Position numbers and translations under genes: made by a program. A DNA stretch of 6,522 nucleotides from an uncultured Ruminococcus sp. (lineage in GTDB: Bacteria; Bacillota; Clostridia; Oscillospirales; Ruminococcaceae), in the NCBI GenBank assembly GCA_900545125.1, contig UQXS01000139.1, forward strand, positions 1 to 6,522. Reading direction: 5' to 3'. Every line of letters begins with the position of its first letter. The first letter of the stretch is position 1. Under the pieces are notes generated by a model. That model did no database searches. It was not told the DNA's origin and saw only the letters and a list, made by a program, of their open reading frames with translations. This document shows positions 1 through 5,609 of this stretch, in pieces.

Positions 1-33
1 CACCCCTGCCAAAGGGGAGTACATCCCCTTTGG
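1..33 (-). repeat. Left copy of GC-rich palindromic repeat (truncated by window edge)
   Basis: A 9-bp perfect inverted repeat (9-17 CCAAAGGGG with 25-33 CCCCTTTGG) surrounds a 7-base loop. Read on the minus strand, positions 33-1 match 6468-6500 of the plus strand at 32 of 33 bases, so this is a second copy of the right-edge repeat in opposite orientation. Unlike the right copy, its far arm departs from the consensus after position 33 (it continues AATCCC), so the outer stem is not symmetrical here. The element continues off the left edge. Its function is unknown. It resembles non-coding palindromic repeats scattered in intergenic DNA of ruminococcal genomes; that family assignment is from memory. 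Confidence 0.75.
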
Positions 34-44
34 AATCCCAGTAT

Positions 45-87
45 TAATTCTTTTCATTGCCCCATAAAGGGACAATGAAAAGAATTA
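45..87. repeat. 15-bp perfect hairpin upstream of carB
   Basis: TAATTCTTTTCATTG (45-59) is perfectly complementary to 73-87. After one mismatch, CCC (61-63) pairs with GGG (69-71), leaving a 5-base ATAAA loop. No T-run follows on the plus strand, and the stem is AT-rich, so it is not a classic intrinsic terminator. It directly abuts the palindromic repeat at 1-33 and may be its outer part or a separate small element. Any gene lying further left could be separated from carB by this structure. Confidence 0.65.
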
Positions 88-203
88 TAGTGAATATCCA
101 CAGAGAAAATCTTTTCTGACAGAGATATAAGGGACAGGGTACTTAAAATTAATGACAATAACTTAATCCGGGGGAGATTTTTATAAAAAATTAGATTTTA
201 TAC

Positions 204-232
204 TTGCATTTTCACGGATTATGTGTTATTAT
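204..232 (+). promoter_or_regulatory. Predicted sigma-A promoter of carB
   Basis: A -35 box TTGCAT (204-209) and a -10 box TATTAT (227-232) are separated by 17 bases. A TG dinucleotide at 224-225 gives an extended -10 (TGTTATTAT). Transcription should begin near 239, giving a leader of about 75 bases before the carB start. The leader contains a small hairpin (CGTAC 285-289 with GTACG 294-298) just before the ribosome site GGGAG (303-307). I see no terminator-type attenuator in it. Confidence 0.7.
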
Positions 233-313
233 ATAAAGTAAGAAGTTATGCCCTGAAATGAAATTCCAGAGGTAAATTTTATAACGTACCTTAGTACGGG
301 TTGGGAGTTTAAT

Positions 314-3300
314 ATGCCAAAAAGACAGGATATCAATAAAATCATGATTATCGGCTCCGGTCCTATTATTATCGGTCAGGCGTGCGAATTTGACTACTCC
401 GGTACACAGGCGTGCAAGGCTCTGCGCAAGCTTGGATATGAAATCGTACTTGTCAATTCAAACCCTGCAACTATCATGACAGACCCTGATGTTGCTGATA
501 TAACTTACATTGAGCCTCTTAATCTTGCAAGACTTACACAAATAATCGAAAAGGAGCGCCCGGATGCACTTTTGCCTAATCTTGGCGGTCAGTCCGGACT
601 TAATCTCTGTTCCGAACTTGACAAGGCAGGCGTTCTCAAACAGTATAACGTTGAGGTTATCGGCGTTCAGGTAGATGCCATCGAGCGTGGCGAGGATCGT
701 ATCGAGTTCAAGAATGCCATGGCTGATCTGGGTATCGGAATGCCCCGTTCTCAGGTCGCTTACTCCGTTGACGAGGCTGTAAAGATAGCTGAACAGCTTA
801 AATATCCGGTTGTTCTTCGTCCTGCCTATACAATGGGCGGCGCAGGCGGCGGCATGGTCTACAACGTGGACGAACTTAAAGTCGTATGTGCAAGAGGTCT
901 TCAGGCTTCTCTTGTTCATCAGGTTCTCGTTGAGGAATGCATCTTCGGCTGGGAAGAACTTGAACTTGAAGTCGTAAGAGATGCCGACAACAACAAGATA
1001 ACTGTTTGCTTTATAGAAAATATCGACCCTATCGGCGTTCACACCGGCGATTCTTTCTGTTCTGCGCCTATGCTGACTATTCCGGAGGATGTTCAGAAAG
1101 AACTCCAGGATATGTCATACAGAATTATCGAGTCTATCAACGTTATCGGCGGATGCAACTGCCAGTTCGCACGTGACCCTGAAACCGGACGTATCGTAGT
1201 AATCGAGATAAACCCCAGAACTTCACGTTCTTCTGCTCTTGCTTCCAAGGCTACCGGATTCCCTATCGCTCTTGTTTCGGCAATGCTTGCCTGCGGACTT
1301 ACCCTTAAAGATATCCCCTGCGGAAAGTACGGCACTCTTGACAAGTATTATCCGGACGGCGATTACGTTGTAATCAAATTTGCACGCTGGGCTTTCGAGA
1401 AATTCAAGGGCTCTGAAGATAAGCTTGGCACTCAGATGAAGGCTGTCGGCGAGGTAATGAGCATCGGCAAGACGTACAAGGAAGCTTTCCAGAAGGCTAT
1501 AAGAAGCCTTGAAACCGGACGCTACGGTCTTGGATTCGCAAACAACTACAACGAGCTTACAAAGGAAGAACTTCTTGATAAGCTCCGTGTTCCTACCAGC
1601 AACAGACAGTTTATTATGTATGAAGCTATCAGAAAGGGCGCTTCAATCGAGGAGATTCACGAGCTGACGAAGATAAAGCGCTGGTTCTTAGAACAGATGA
1701 AAGAACTCGTTGACGAGGAAGAAAGCCTTATTGCAATGAAAGGTGCTGTTCCCAGCAGGGATGTTCTCAAACAGGCTAAGCTTGACGGATTCTCAGACCG
1801 CTATCTCAGCGGACTTCTGGACGTTACCGAGGAAGAAATCCGAAACGCACGTATCGGCTTCGGCATTAAGGAAGCATGGGAGGGCGTTCACGTAAGCGCA
1901 ACGGAGAATTCCGCATACTATTATTCGACATATCATCTTGACGAGGACAAGAGTCCTGTCAATACGGACAAGCCTAAAATCATGATACTTGGCGGCGGCC
2001 CGAACAGAATCGGTCAGGGTATTGAGTTCGATTACTGCTGTGTTCATGCCGCACTTGCCCTCAAATCTCTGGGATTTGAGTCAATTATCGTAAACTGCAA
2101 CCCCGAAACGGTTTCAACCGACTATGATACATCTGACAAGCTCTATTTTGAGCCTCTTACCCTTGAAGATGTTCTCAGTATCCACGAAAAGGAAAAGCCC
2201 GTCGGCGTTATAGCTCAGTTCGGCGGACAGACACCTCTTAATCTTGCAAACGATCTTAAAAAATACGGCGTAAATATTCTCGGTACAACTCCGGAGACTA
2301 TCGACCTTGCCGAGGACAGAGATCATTTCCGTGCTATGATGGAAAAGCTGGATATCCCCATGCCTGAGTCGGGAATGGCTGTAAATGTTGAAGAAGCTCT
2401 TGAAATCGCCAACAGAATAGGTTATCCTGTTATGGTTCGACCTTCTTACGTTCTGGGCGGAAGAGGAATGGAAATCGTTCATGACGACGAAATGATGAAA
2501 GTCTACATGGGCGCAGCAGTCGGCGTAACACCGGACAGACCTATCCTCATCGACCGTTTCCTCAACCACGCTACAGAGTGCGAGGCTGACGCTATTTCCG
2601 ACGGAACGAACTGCTTTGTTCCTGCCGTTATGGAGCATATCGAGCTTGCCGGTGTACATTCCGGAGATTCAGCCTGCATTCTCCCGTCAATGAATCTGAC
2701 AGCAGATCAGGTGGCAACTATCAAGGAGTACACCAGAAAGATAGCCGTTGAAATGAACGTATGCGGTCTTATGAATATGCAGTACGCTATCGAGGGCGAT
2801 AAGGTCTATGTCCTTGAAGCCAATCCACGTGCGTCAAGAACCGTGCCGCTGGTATCTAAGGTATGCAGCATCAACATGGTGAAGATCGCTACGGAGATAA
2901 TTACTTCGGGTCTTACAGGAAAGCCGTCGCCTGTTCCTGCGCTTCGTGACAAGGAGATAACTCACTACGGAGTCAAGGAAGCAGTATTCCCGTTCAATAT
3001 GTTCCCTGAGGTTGACCCTGTTCTCGGTCCTGAGATGCGTTCTACCGGAGAGGTACTCGGTATAGCACCTACATTCGGAGAGGCTTATTACAAGGCTCAG
3101 GAGGCTACTCAGACGAGGCTTCCGGAGGAGGGAACGGTTCTTCTCAGCATCTGTGACAGAGACAAGCCTGAACTGCTGGATATCGCAAAGGCATTCAATA
3201 GTCTTGGATTCAGGATCCTTGCCACACATAAGTGCTATAAAATGATCGCAGAAGCAGGAATTCCCTGCGAGAGGATCTACAAGATATACGAGGGACGTCC

Positions 3301-3535
3301 GAATATAGCAGACGAGATAGCAAACGGAGAGATTCAGCTTATTATAAATACGCCTGCCGGAAAATCGAGTGTTCATGATGACAGCTATATCAGAAAGGCT
3401 GCTATCAAGCACAGAGTTCCGTATATCACGACAATGGCTGCCGCTAAGGCAAGCGCAGAGGGCATAAAGGCTCTGAAAGAGAATAAGCATTTCGGTGTTA
3501 AATCGCTTCAGGCTCATCATGCGGATATAAAGTAA
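314..3535 (+). CDS. carB: Carbamoyl phosphate synthetase, large (ammonia/ATP-using) subunit
   Basis: This enzyme makes carbamoyl phosphate from bicarbonate, two ATP and ammonia supplied by the CarA glutaminase, feeding pyrimidine and arginine synthesis in the cytoplasm. It has 1073 residues, the same length as I recall for E. coli CarB. The carboxyphosphate half (about 1-400) opens with GSGPIIIGQACEFDYSGTQA. It keeps the E-D-R at 127-129 and Arg169 in the ATP-grasp motif RPAYTMGGAGGG, plus a metal-site E-I-N-P-R motif with Glu298 and Asn300. An oligomerisation region follows to about 550. The carbamoyl phosphate half (about 553-935) repeats the fold, with ILGGGPNRIGQGIEFDY and RPSYVLGGRGMEIV from Arg709. 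The C-terminal MGS-like allosteric domain spans about 939-1073 and carries the INTPAGK loop (1011-1017). GGGAG lies 6 bases before ATG. The gene has its own promoter and terminator, and no carA lies in the upstream 313 bases. The usual VDTCAAEF-like stretch before YYYSTY is replaced around 522-534. Confidence 0.98.
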   Translation: MPKRQDINKIMIIGSGPIIIGQACEFDYSGTQACKALRKLGYEIVLVNSNPATIMTDPDVADITYIEPLNLARLTQIIEKERPDALLPNLGGQSGLNLCSELDKAGVLKQYNVEVIGVQVDAIERGEDRIEFKNAMADLGIGMPRSQVAYSVDEAVKIAEQLKYPVVLRPAYTMGGAGGGMVYNVDELKVVCARGLQASLVHQVLVEECIFGWEELELEVVRDADNNKITVCFIENIDPIGVHTGDSFCSAPMLTIPEDVQKELQDMSYRIIESINVIGGCNCQFARDPETGRIVVIEINPRTSRSSALASKATGFPIALVSAMLACGLTLKDIPCGKYGTLDKYYPDGDYVVIKFARWAFEKFKGSEDKLGTQMKAVGEVMSIGKTYKEAFQKAIRSLETGRYGLGFANNYNELTKEELLDKLRVPTSNRQFIMYEAIRKGASIEEIHELTKIKRWFLEQMKELVDEEESLIAMKGAVPSRDVLKQAKLDGFSDRYLSGLLDVTEEEIRNARIGFGIKEAWEGVHVSATENSAYYYSTYHLDEDKSPVNTDKPKIMILGGGPNRIGQGIEFDYCCVHAALALKSLGFESIIVNCNPETVSTDYDTSDKLYFEPLTLEDVLSIHEKEKPVGVIAQFGGQTPLNLANDLKKYGVNILGTTPETIDLAEDRDHFRAMMEKLDIPMPESGMAVNVEEALEIANRIGYPVMVRPSYVLGGRGMEIVHDDEMMKVYMGAAVGVTPDRPILIDRFLNHATECEADAISDGTNCFVPAVMEHIELAGVHSGDSACILPSMNLTADQVATIKEYTRKIAVEMNVCGLMNMQYAIEGDKVYVLEANPRASRTVPLVSKVCSINMVKIATEIITSGLTGKPSPVPALRDKEITHYGVKEAVFPFNMFPEVDPVLGPEMRSTGEVLGIAPTFGEAYYKAQEATQTRLPEEGTVLLSICDRDKPELLDIAKAFNSLGFRILATHKCYKMIAEAGIPCERIYKIYEGRPNIADEIANGEIQLIINTPAGKSSVHDDSYIRKAAIKHRVPYITTMAAAKASAEGIKALKENKHFGVKSLQAHHADIK

Positions 3536-3542
3536 AGCAAGC

Positions 3543-3569
3543 AAAAGGACGGCTGATGCCGTCCTTTTT
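3543..3569 (+). terminator. Intrinsic terminator of carB
   Basis: An 11-bp perfect stem (AAAAGGACGGC 3543-3553 with GCCGTCCTTTT 3558-3568) closes on a TGAT loop. It runs straight into TTTTTATTTTGTTTTG, starting 8 bases after the carB stop. This is a textbook Rho-independent terminator and shows that carB ends its transcript here. Confidence 0.95.
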
Positions 3570-3658
3570 ATTTTGTTTTGAGGAATCGTTTTATATCTGT
3601 AATTATGCATAAAAATACTGTAAAATACATCGTTTTCTGCCTTTTGACACAAATAAAA

Positions 3659-3686
3659 TTTAACCAAAAAAATACAGCAATATAAT
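3659..3686 (+). promoter_or_regulatory. Possible promoter of the lipoprotein gene
   Basis: A perfect -10 box TATAAT sits at 3681-3686, with a weak -35-like TTTAAC (3659-3664) 16 bases upstream. A perfect -35 TTGACA at 3644-3649 is 31 bases from that -10, too far for normal pairing. If the -10 is used, transcription begins near 3693, exactly at the start of the DnaA-box-like cluster, and leaves a leader of about 230 bases before the lipoprotein gene. The -35 is poor, so this is tentative. Confidence 0.35.
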
Positions 3687-3694
3687 CCTAATTA

Positions 3695-3885
3695 TTGTCC
3701 ACACTATGTGAAGAAACTTTCAACAGGATGTTGAATAGAGTGTTAGTGAATATCCTCAATTGTTGATAACTCTGTTGAAAGTGTTAGTACTGACGAAAAA
3801 TCCATATTTTTACAGCATGGAAAAGTTGAAAAGTGTGTGGATAAACGGGGAAAATGTGTAAACAATAAAAATATGTTGTGGAAAA
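3695..3885. promoter_or_regulatory. Cluster of DnaA-box-like 9-mers (origin-like or DnaA-regulated intergenic region)
   Basis: Scored against TTATCCACA and its complement TGTGGATAA, this gene-free region holds one exact box (TGTGGATAA 3836-3844). Three more have one mismatch: TTGTCCACA 3695-3703, TGTTGATAA 3761-3769 and TGTGGAAAA 3877-3885. Weaker relatives are TGTGAAGAA 3707-3715, CTTTCAACA 3717-3725, ATATCCTCA 3750-3758 and TGTTGAAAG 3773-3781. Boxes of the forms TTATCAACA, TTTTCCACA and TTTCAACA accompany TTATCCACA in many Firmicute origins. An AT-rich tract (about 3650-3695) lies beside the cluster, as an unwinding element would. However, no dnaA, dnaN or rep gene is in the window, and the neighbouring genes converge rather than diverge. 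A DnaA-binding regulatory or titration site is therefore at least as likely as a working origin. Confidence 0.55.
3716..3782. repeat. Inverted repeat with internal direct repeats inside the DnaA-box cluster
   Basis: ACTTTCAACAG (3716-3726) is the exact complement of CTGTTGAAAGT (3772-3782), an 11-bp inverted repeat 45 bases apart. Overlapping it are direct repeats. AGTGTTAGT occurs at 3739-3747 and 3780-3788, 41 bases apart, each preceded by TGTTGAA (3729-3735 and 3773-3779). The arms are themselves DnaA-box-like words, which suggests ordered protein binding rather than an RNA hairpin. Confidence 0.6.
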
Positions 3886-3922
3886 ACAATCCGCAGCAAA
3901 TTCAAGCAGAGGATATGATTGT

Positions 3923-4252
3923 ATGAAAAAGCTTTTAGCAATATGTTCCATATTCCTGACGGTTTGTGCAACTTTCACAGCGTGCGGATCGGAAAATAAT
4001 TCAGGAACATCTGACCGTGAAAGTTCAGCCGTTACCGACGACAGGAAAGATGTGGACAAGGACAAAGATTCCGCAGGAGACCGCATTGACGATGCTATCG
4101 ACGGCGCAGGCGAGGCAGGAGACGACATTATCGAGGGAGCAACCGATGCCGTAGACGATGTGGTTGACGGTCTTATGGGGGATGACGACGACGATCATGA
4201 TGACCGTGAAAAGAAAACGGAAACCAAAAAAGACGAAAAAAAGAAGCGATAA
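3923..4252 (+). CDS. Small secreted lipoprotein with 11-residue acidic repeats, function unknown
   Basis: The protein has 109 residues. A short basic start (MKK) and hydrophobic core lead to a lipobox-like F-T-A-C with Cys21 as the predicted lipidated residue, so the mature protein should be anchored on the outer face of the membrane. A Ser/Asn/Thr-rich spacer (22-36) follows. Then come three tandem 11-residue units starting at Asp56, Asp67 and Asp78 (DDAIDGA, DDIIEGA, DDVVDGL), likely an amphipathic helix with a strongly acidic face. An Asp-rich run (86-94) and a Lys-rich tail (95-109) end it. I chose ATG 3923 because AGAGGA (3908-3913) lies 9 bases upstream and it starts the signal peptide cleanly; an in-frame GTG at 3878 would add 15 residues unlike a signal. 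I recognise no family. Its terminator is at 4258. The long upstream region carries DnaA-like boxes. Confidence 0.8.
   Translation: MKKLLAICSIFLTVCATFTACGSENNSGTSDRESSAVTDDRKDVDKDKDSAGDRIDDAIDGAGEAGDDIIEGATDAVDDVVDGLMGDDDDDHDDREKKTETKKDEKKKR
4088..4174 (+). repeat. Three 33-base coding repeats in the lipoprotein gene
   Basis: The 11-residue period D-D-x-[IV]-[DE]-G-[AL] repeats at residues 56, 67 and 78, corresponding to units starting at 4088, 4121 and 4154. The DNA copies have diverged (for example GACGATGCTATC, GACGACATTATC, GACGATGTGGTT) while the protein pattern is kept, so the repeat appears to be held at protein level rather than being a fresh slippage product. Confidence 0.7.
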
Positions 4253-4257
4253 AAACA

Positions 4258-4285
4258 AAAACCGCAGCATTACCGCTGCGGTTTT
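4258..4285. terminator. Bidirectional terminator between convergent genes
   Basis: An 11-bp perfect stem (AAAACCGCAGC 4258-4268 with GCTGCGGTTTT 4275-4285) closes on a 6-base loop. On the plus strand it sits 6 bases after the lipoprotein stop but has a T-run of only four. Read on the minus strand it is followed by TTTTTGTTTTTATCG, a stronger U-tract. It can therefore end both the lipoprotein transcript and the ABC ATPase transcript arriving from the right. Confidence 0.9.
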
Positions 4286-4287
4286 GT

Positions 4288-4307
4288 GCATTTCAAAGAA
4301 GAAATGC
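4288..4307. other. Second small hairpin beside the terminator
   Basis: GCATTTC (4288-4294) pairs perfectly with GAAATGC (4301-4307) across an AAAGAA loop. Transcripts of the ABC ATPase gene would meet this hairpin just before the main terminator. It could protect the 3' end or simply be incidental; there is no T-run of its own. Confidence 0.4.
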
Positions 4308-4312
4308 GATAG

Positions 4313-4344
4313 AAAGGATAAATATGAAAAAAGTAATCAGTTAA
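4313..4344 (+). pseudogene. Possible remnant of a gene start (ribosome site plus six codons)
   Basis: GAAAGGA (4312-4318) is followed 5 bases later by ATG (4324) and the codons for M-K-K-V-I-S, then TAA at 4342-4344. This looks like the beginning of a signal-peptide gene similar in style to the upstream lipoprotein, stopped where the 3' end of the convergent ABC ATPase gene begins. It may be the stub left by a deletion or inversion, or a chance arrangement. The evidence is only the ribosome site and six codons. Confidence 0.2.
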
Positions 4345-5476
4345 CAATAGCCTTTTCAGTTTCCTTATCAAAGATGTGAATTCTGTTAGGATCAATAGCA
4401 ACCTTGATGTCATCGCCGGATTTAGCTGTGGATCTCGGACTTACTCTTGCTGTAAGCGGAATTCCCTCACAAAGGAGATAGAGGTAAGTTTCAGCACCCA
4501 TCATTTCAGTGATTTCAACGTTACAGTCGATAACACCTGTAGAAGCGTTTGAAAGATACATTTCTTCGTCGTGGATACTCTCAGGACGAACGCCAAGGAT
4601 GATCTCCTTGCCTACGTAGTTGCCGAGTTCAGGAGTAACCTTTGACTCAGGAACGATGATCTGATACTTAACGCCTCTCTGACCTCTTGAATCCTCTGAA
4701 CCGAATTCAACGATAAACTGACCGTATTCTTCCTTGAGAACAGCGTCAATAAAGTTCATCTGAGGTGAACCGAGGAATCCTGCAACAAATTTATTAATAG
4801 GTCTTTCATAGAGGTTCTGGGGAGTATCAACCTGCTGAACGAAACCGTCTTTCATACATACGATTCTGTCGCCCATTGTCATAGCTTCTGTCTGGTCATG
4901 AGTTACGTAAATAAATGTAGTACCGAGCTTCTTATGGATCTTAGCAATTTCGGTTCTCATCTGAGCACGGAGTTTAGCGTCCAGATTTGAAAGAGGCTCA
5001 TCGAGGAGGAATACCTTAGGTGAACGAACGATACATCTTCCGAGAGCAACTCTCTGACGCTGACCGCCTGACATAGCCTTTGGCTTTCTGTCAAGGAGGT
5101 GTGAAAGGTCAAGGATCTTAGCAGCTTCGTTTACCTTTCTCTCGATCTCATCTTTTGGAACTTTACGGAGCTTAAGTCCGAAAGCCATATTATCGAAAAC
5201 AGTCATGTGAGGATAAAGGGCATAGTTCTGGAAAACCATTGCGATATCTCTATCCTTGGGGGCAATATCGTTTACAAGGCGGTCGCCGATGTAAAGCTCA
5301 CCCTCTGAAATTTCTTCAAGTCCGGCTATCATACGGAGAGTAGTTGACTTACCGCAGCCTGACGGTCCTACGAGAACGATAAATTCCTTATCTCTTATCT
5401 CTAAATTAACATCTGTAACAGCAACAACGCCGCCCGGATATTTTTTATAAATGCCTTTAAGTGTTAAACCTGCCAT
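4337..5476 (-). CDS. ugpC: Carbohydrate ABC transporter ATP-binding protein (MsmX/UgpC/MalK family)
   Basis: This is the cytoplasmic ATPase that powers a CUT1-type sugar or glycerol-phosphate importer. Its 379 residues fit the family's usual 360-380. The N-terminal nucleotide-binding domain carries Walker A GPSGCGKST (37-45), Q-loop Gln83 in VFQNYALYPHMTV, the signature MSGGQRQR (135-142), Walker B VFLLDEP (155-161, catalytic Glu160), the D-loop SNLDAK (163-168) and switch His193. From about 235 a MalK-type regulatory TOBE region follows, with GSPQMNF (236-242) and GVRPE (295-299). GGAGGA (5491-5486 on the minus strand) lies 9 bases before ATG. It has its own promoter at 5557-5585 and the bidirectional terminator at 4258-4285. 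No permease or binding-protein gene is adjacent, so it may serve several importers, as MsmX does in Bacillus subtilis. That role is inferred, and the substrate cannot be read from the sequence. Confidence 0.95.
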   Translation of the reverse strand: MAGLTLKGIYKKYPGGVVAVTDVNLEIRDKEFIVLVGPSGCGKSTTLRMIAGLEEISEGELYIGDRLVNDIAPKDRDIAMVFQNYALYPHMTVFDNMAFGLKLRKVPKDEIERKVNEAAKILDLSHLLDRKPKAMSGGQRQRVALGRCIVRSPKVFLLDEPLSNLDAKLRAQMRTEIAKIHKKLGTTFIYVTHDQTEAMTMGDRIVCMKDGFVQQVDTPQNLYERPINKFVAGFLGSPQMNFIDAVLKEEYGQFIVEFGSEDSRGQRGVKYQIIVPESKVTPELGNYVGKEIILGVRPESIHDEEMYLSNASTGVIDCNVEITEMMGAETYLYLLCEGIPLTARVSPRSTAKSGDDIKVAIDPNRIHIFDKETEKAIVN

Positions 5477-5556
5477 TTAATCCAGTCCTCCAGTTCATTT
5501 TTTCTTGCCGACAGTGGATTTTTATCATTTATAATCATACTATCAGCTATAATAAT

Positions 5557-5585
5557 ATAATACCAAACTTTCAGGAATTTTTCAA
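5557..5585 (-). promoter_or_regulatory. Predicted sigma-A promoter of the ABC ATPase gene
   Basis: Read on the minus strand, -35 TTGAAA (5585-5580) and -10 TATTAT (5562-5557) are exactly 17 bases apart, and TGG just before the -10 makes it an extended type. Transcription should start near 5550, giving a leader of about 75 bases. The promoter lies in the gap after the rsuA stop (5610), where I see no terminator, so read-through from rsuA could add to this promoter's output. Confidence 0.75.
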
Positions 5586-5609
5586 GATGTTAAATGACCA
5601 AAGTTACAA

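Noticed and set aside
239..313. A PyrR-type attenuator in the carB leader (AATTCCAGAGGTAAATTT at 262-279 is faintly like a PyrR loop)
   Set aside because: The loop is two bases shorter than the UCC-NGNGAGG consensus, and no terminator/antiterminator pair follows before the start codon.
458..3667. Several minus-strand reading frames of 80-277 codons opposite carB (for example 2834-3667 and 458-1042)
   Set aside because: They lie antisense to a highly conserved carB, show no ribosome sites or recognisable domains, and are rich in Cys, Ser and Arg as expected of shadow frames.
3644..3686. TTGACA at 3644 paired with TATAAT at 3681 as one promoter
   Set aside because: Both boxes are perfect, but the 31-base spacing is far outside the 16-18 bases that sigma-A needs.
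3650..3885. Calling the DnaA-box region the chromosomal oriC outright
   Set aside because: There is no dnaA, dnaN, rpmH or rep gene in the window, and flanking genes converge on the region rather than pointing away from it, so only an origin-like or DnaA-binding label is supported.
3878..3922. An upstream in-frame GTG start for the lipoprotein, adding 15 residues
   Set aside because: It puts polar residues before the signal peptide, overlaps a DnaA-like box, and lacks a good ribosome site; ATG 3923 has AGAGGA 9 bases upstream.
3966..4379. Plus-strand frames 3966-4154 and 4158-4379 and minus-strand frames 3784-4128 and 4025-4291 around the lipoprotein gene
   Set aside because: They overlap the lipoprotein gene or its terminator in other frames, have low-complexity composition, and lack proper starts.
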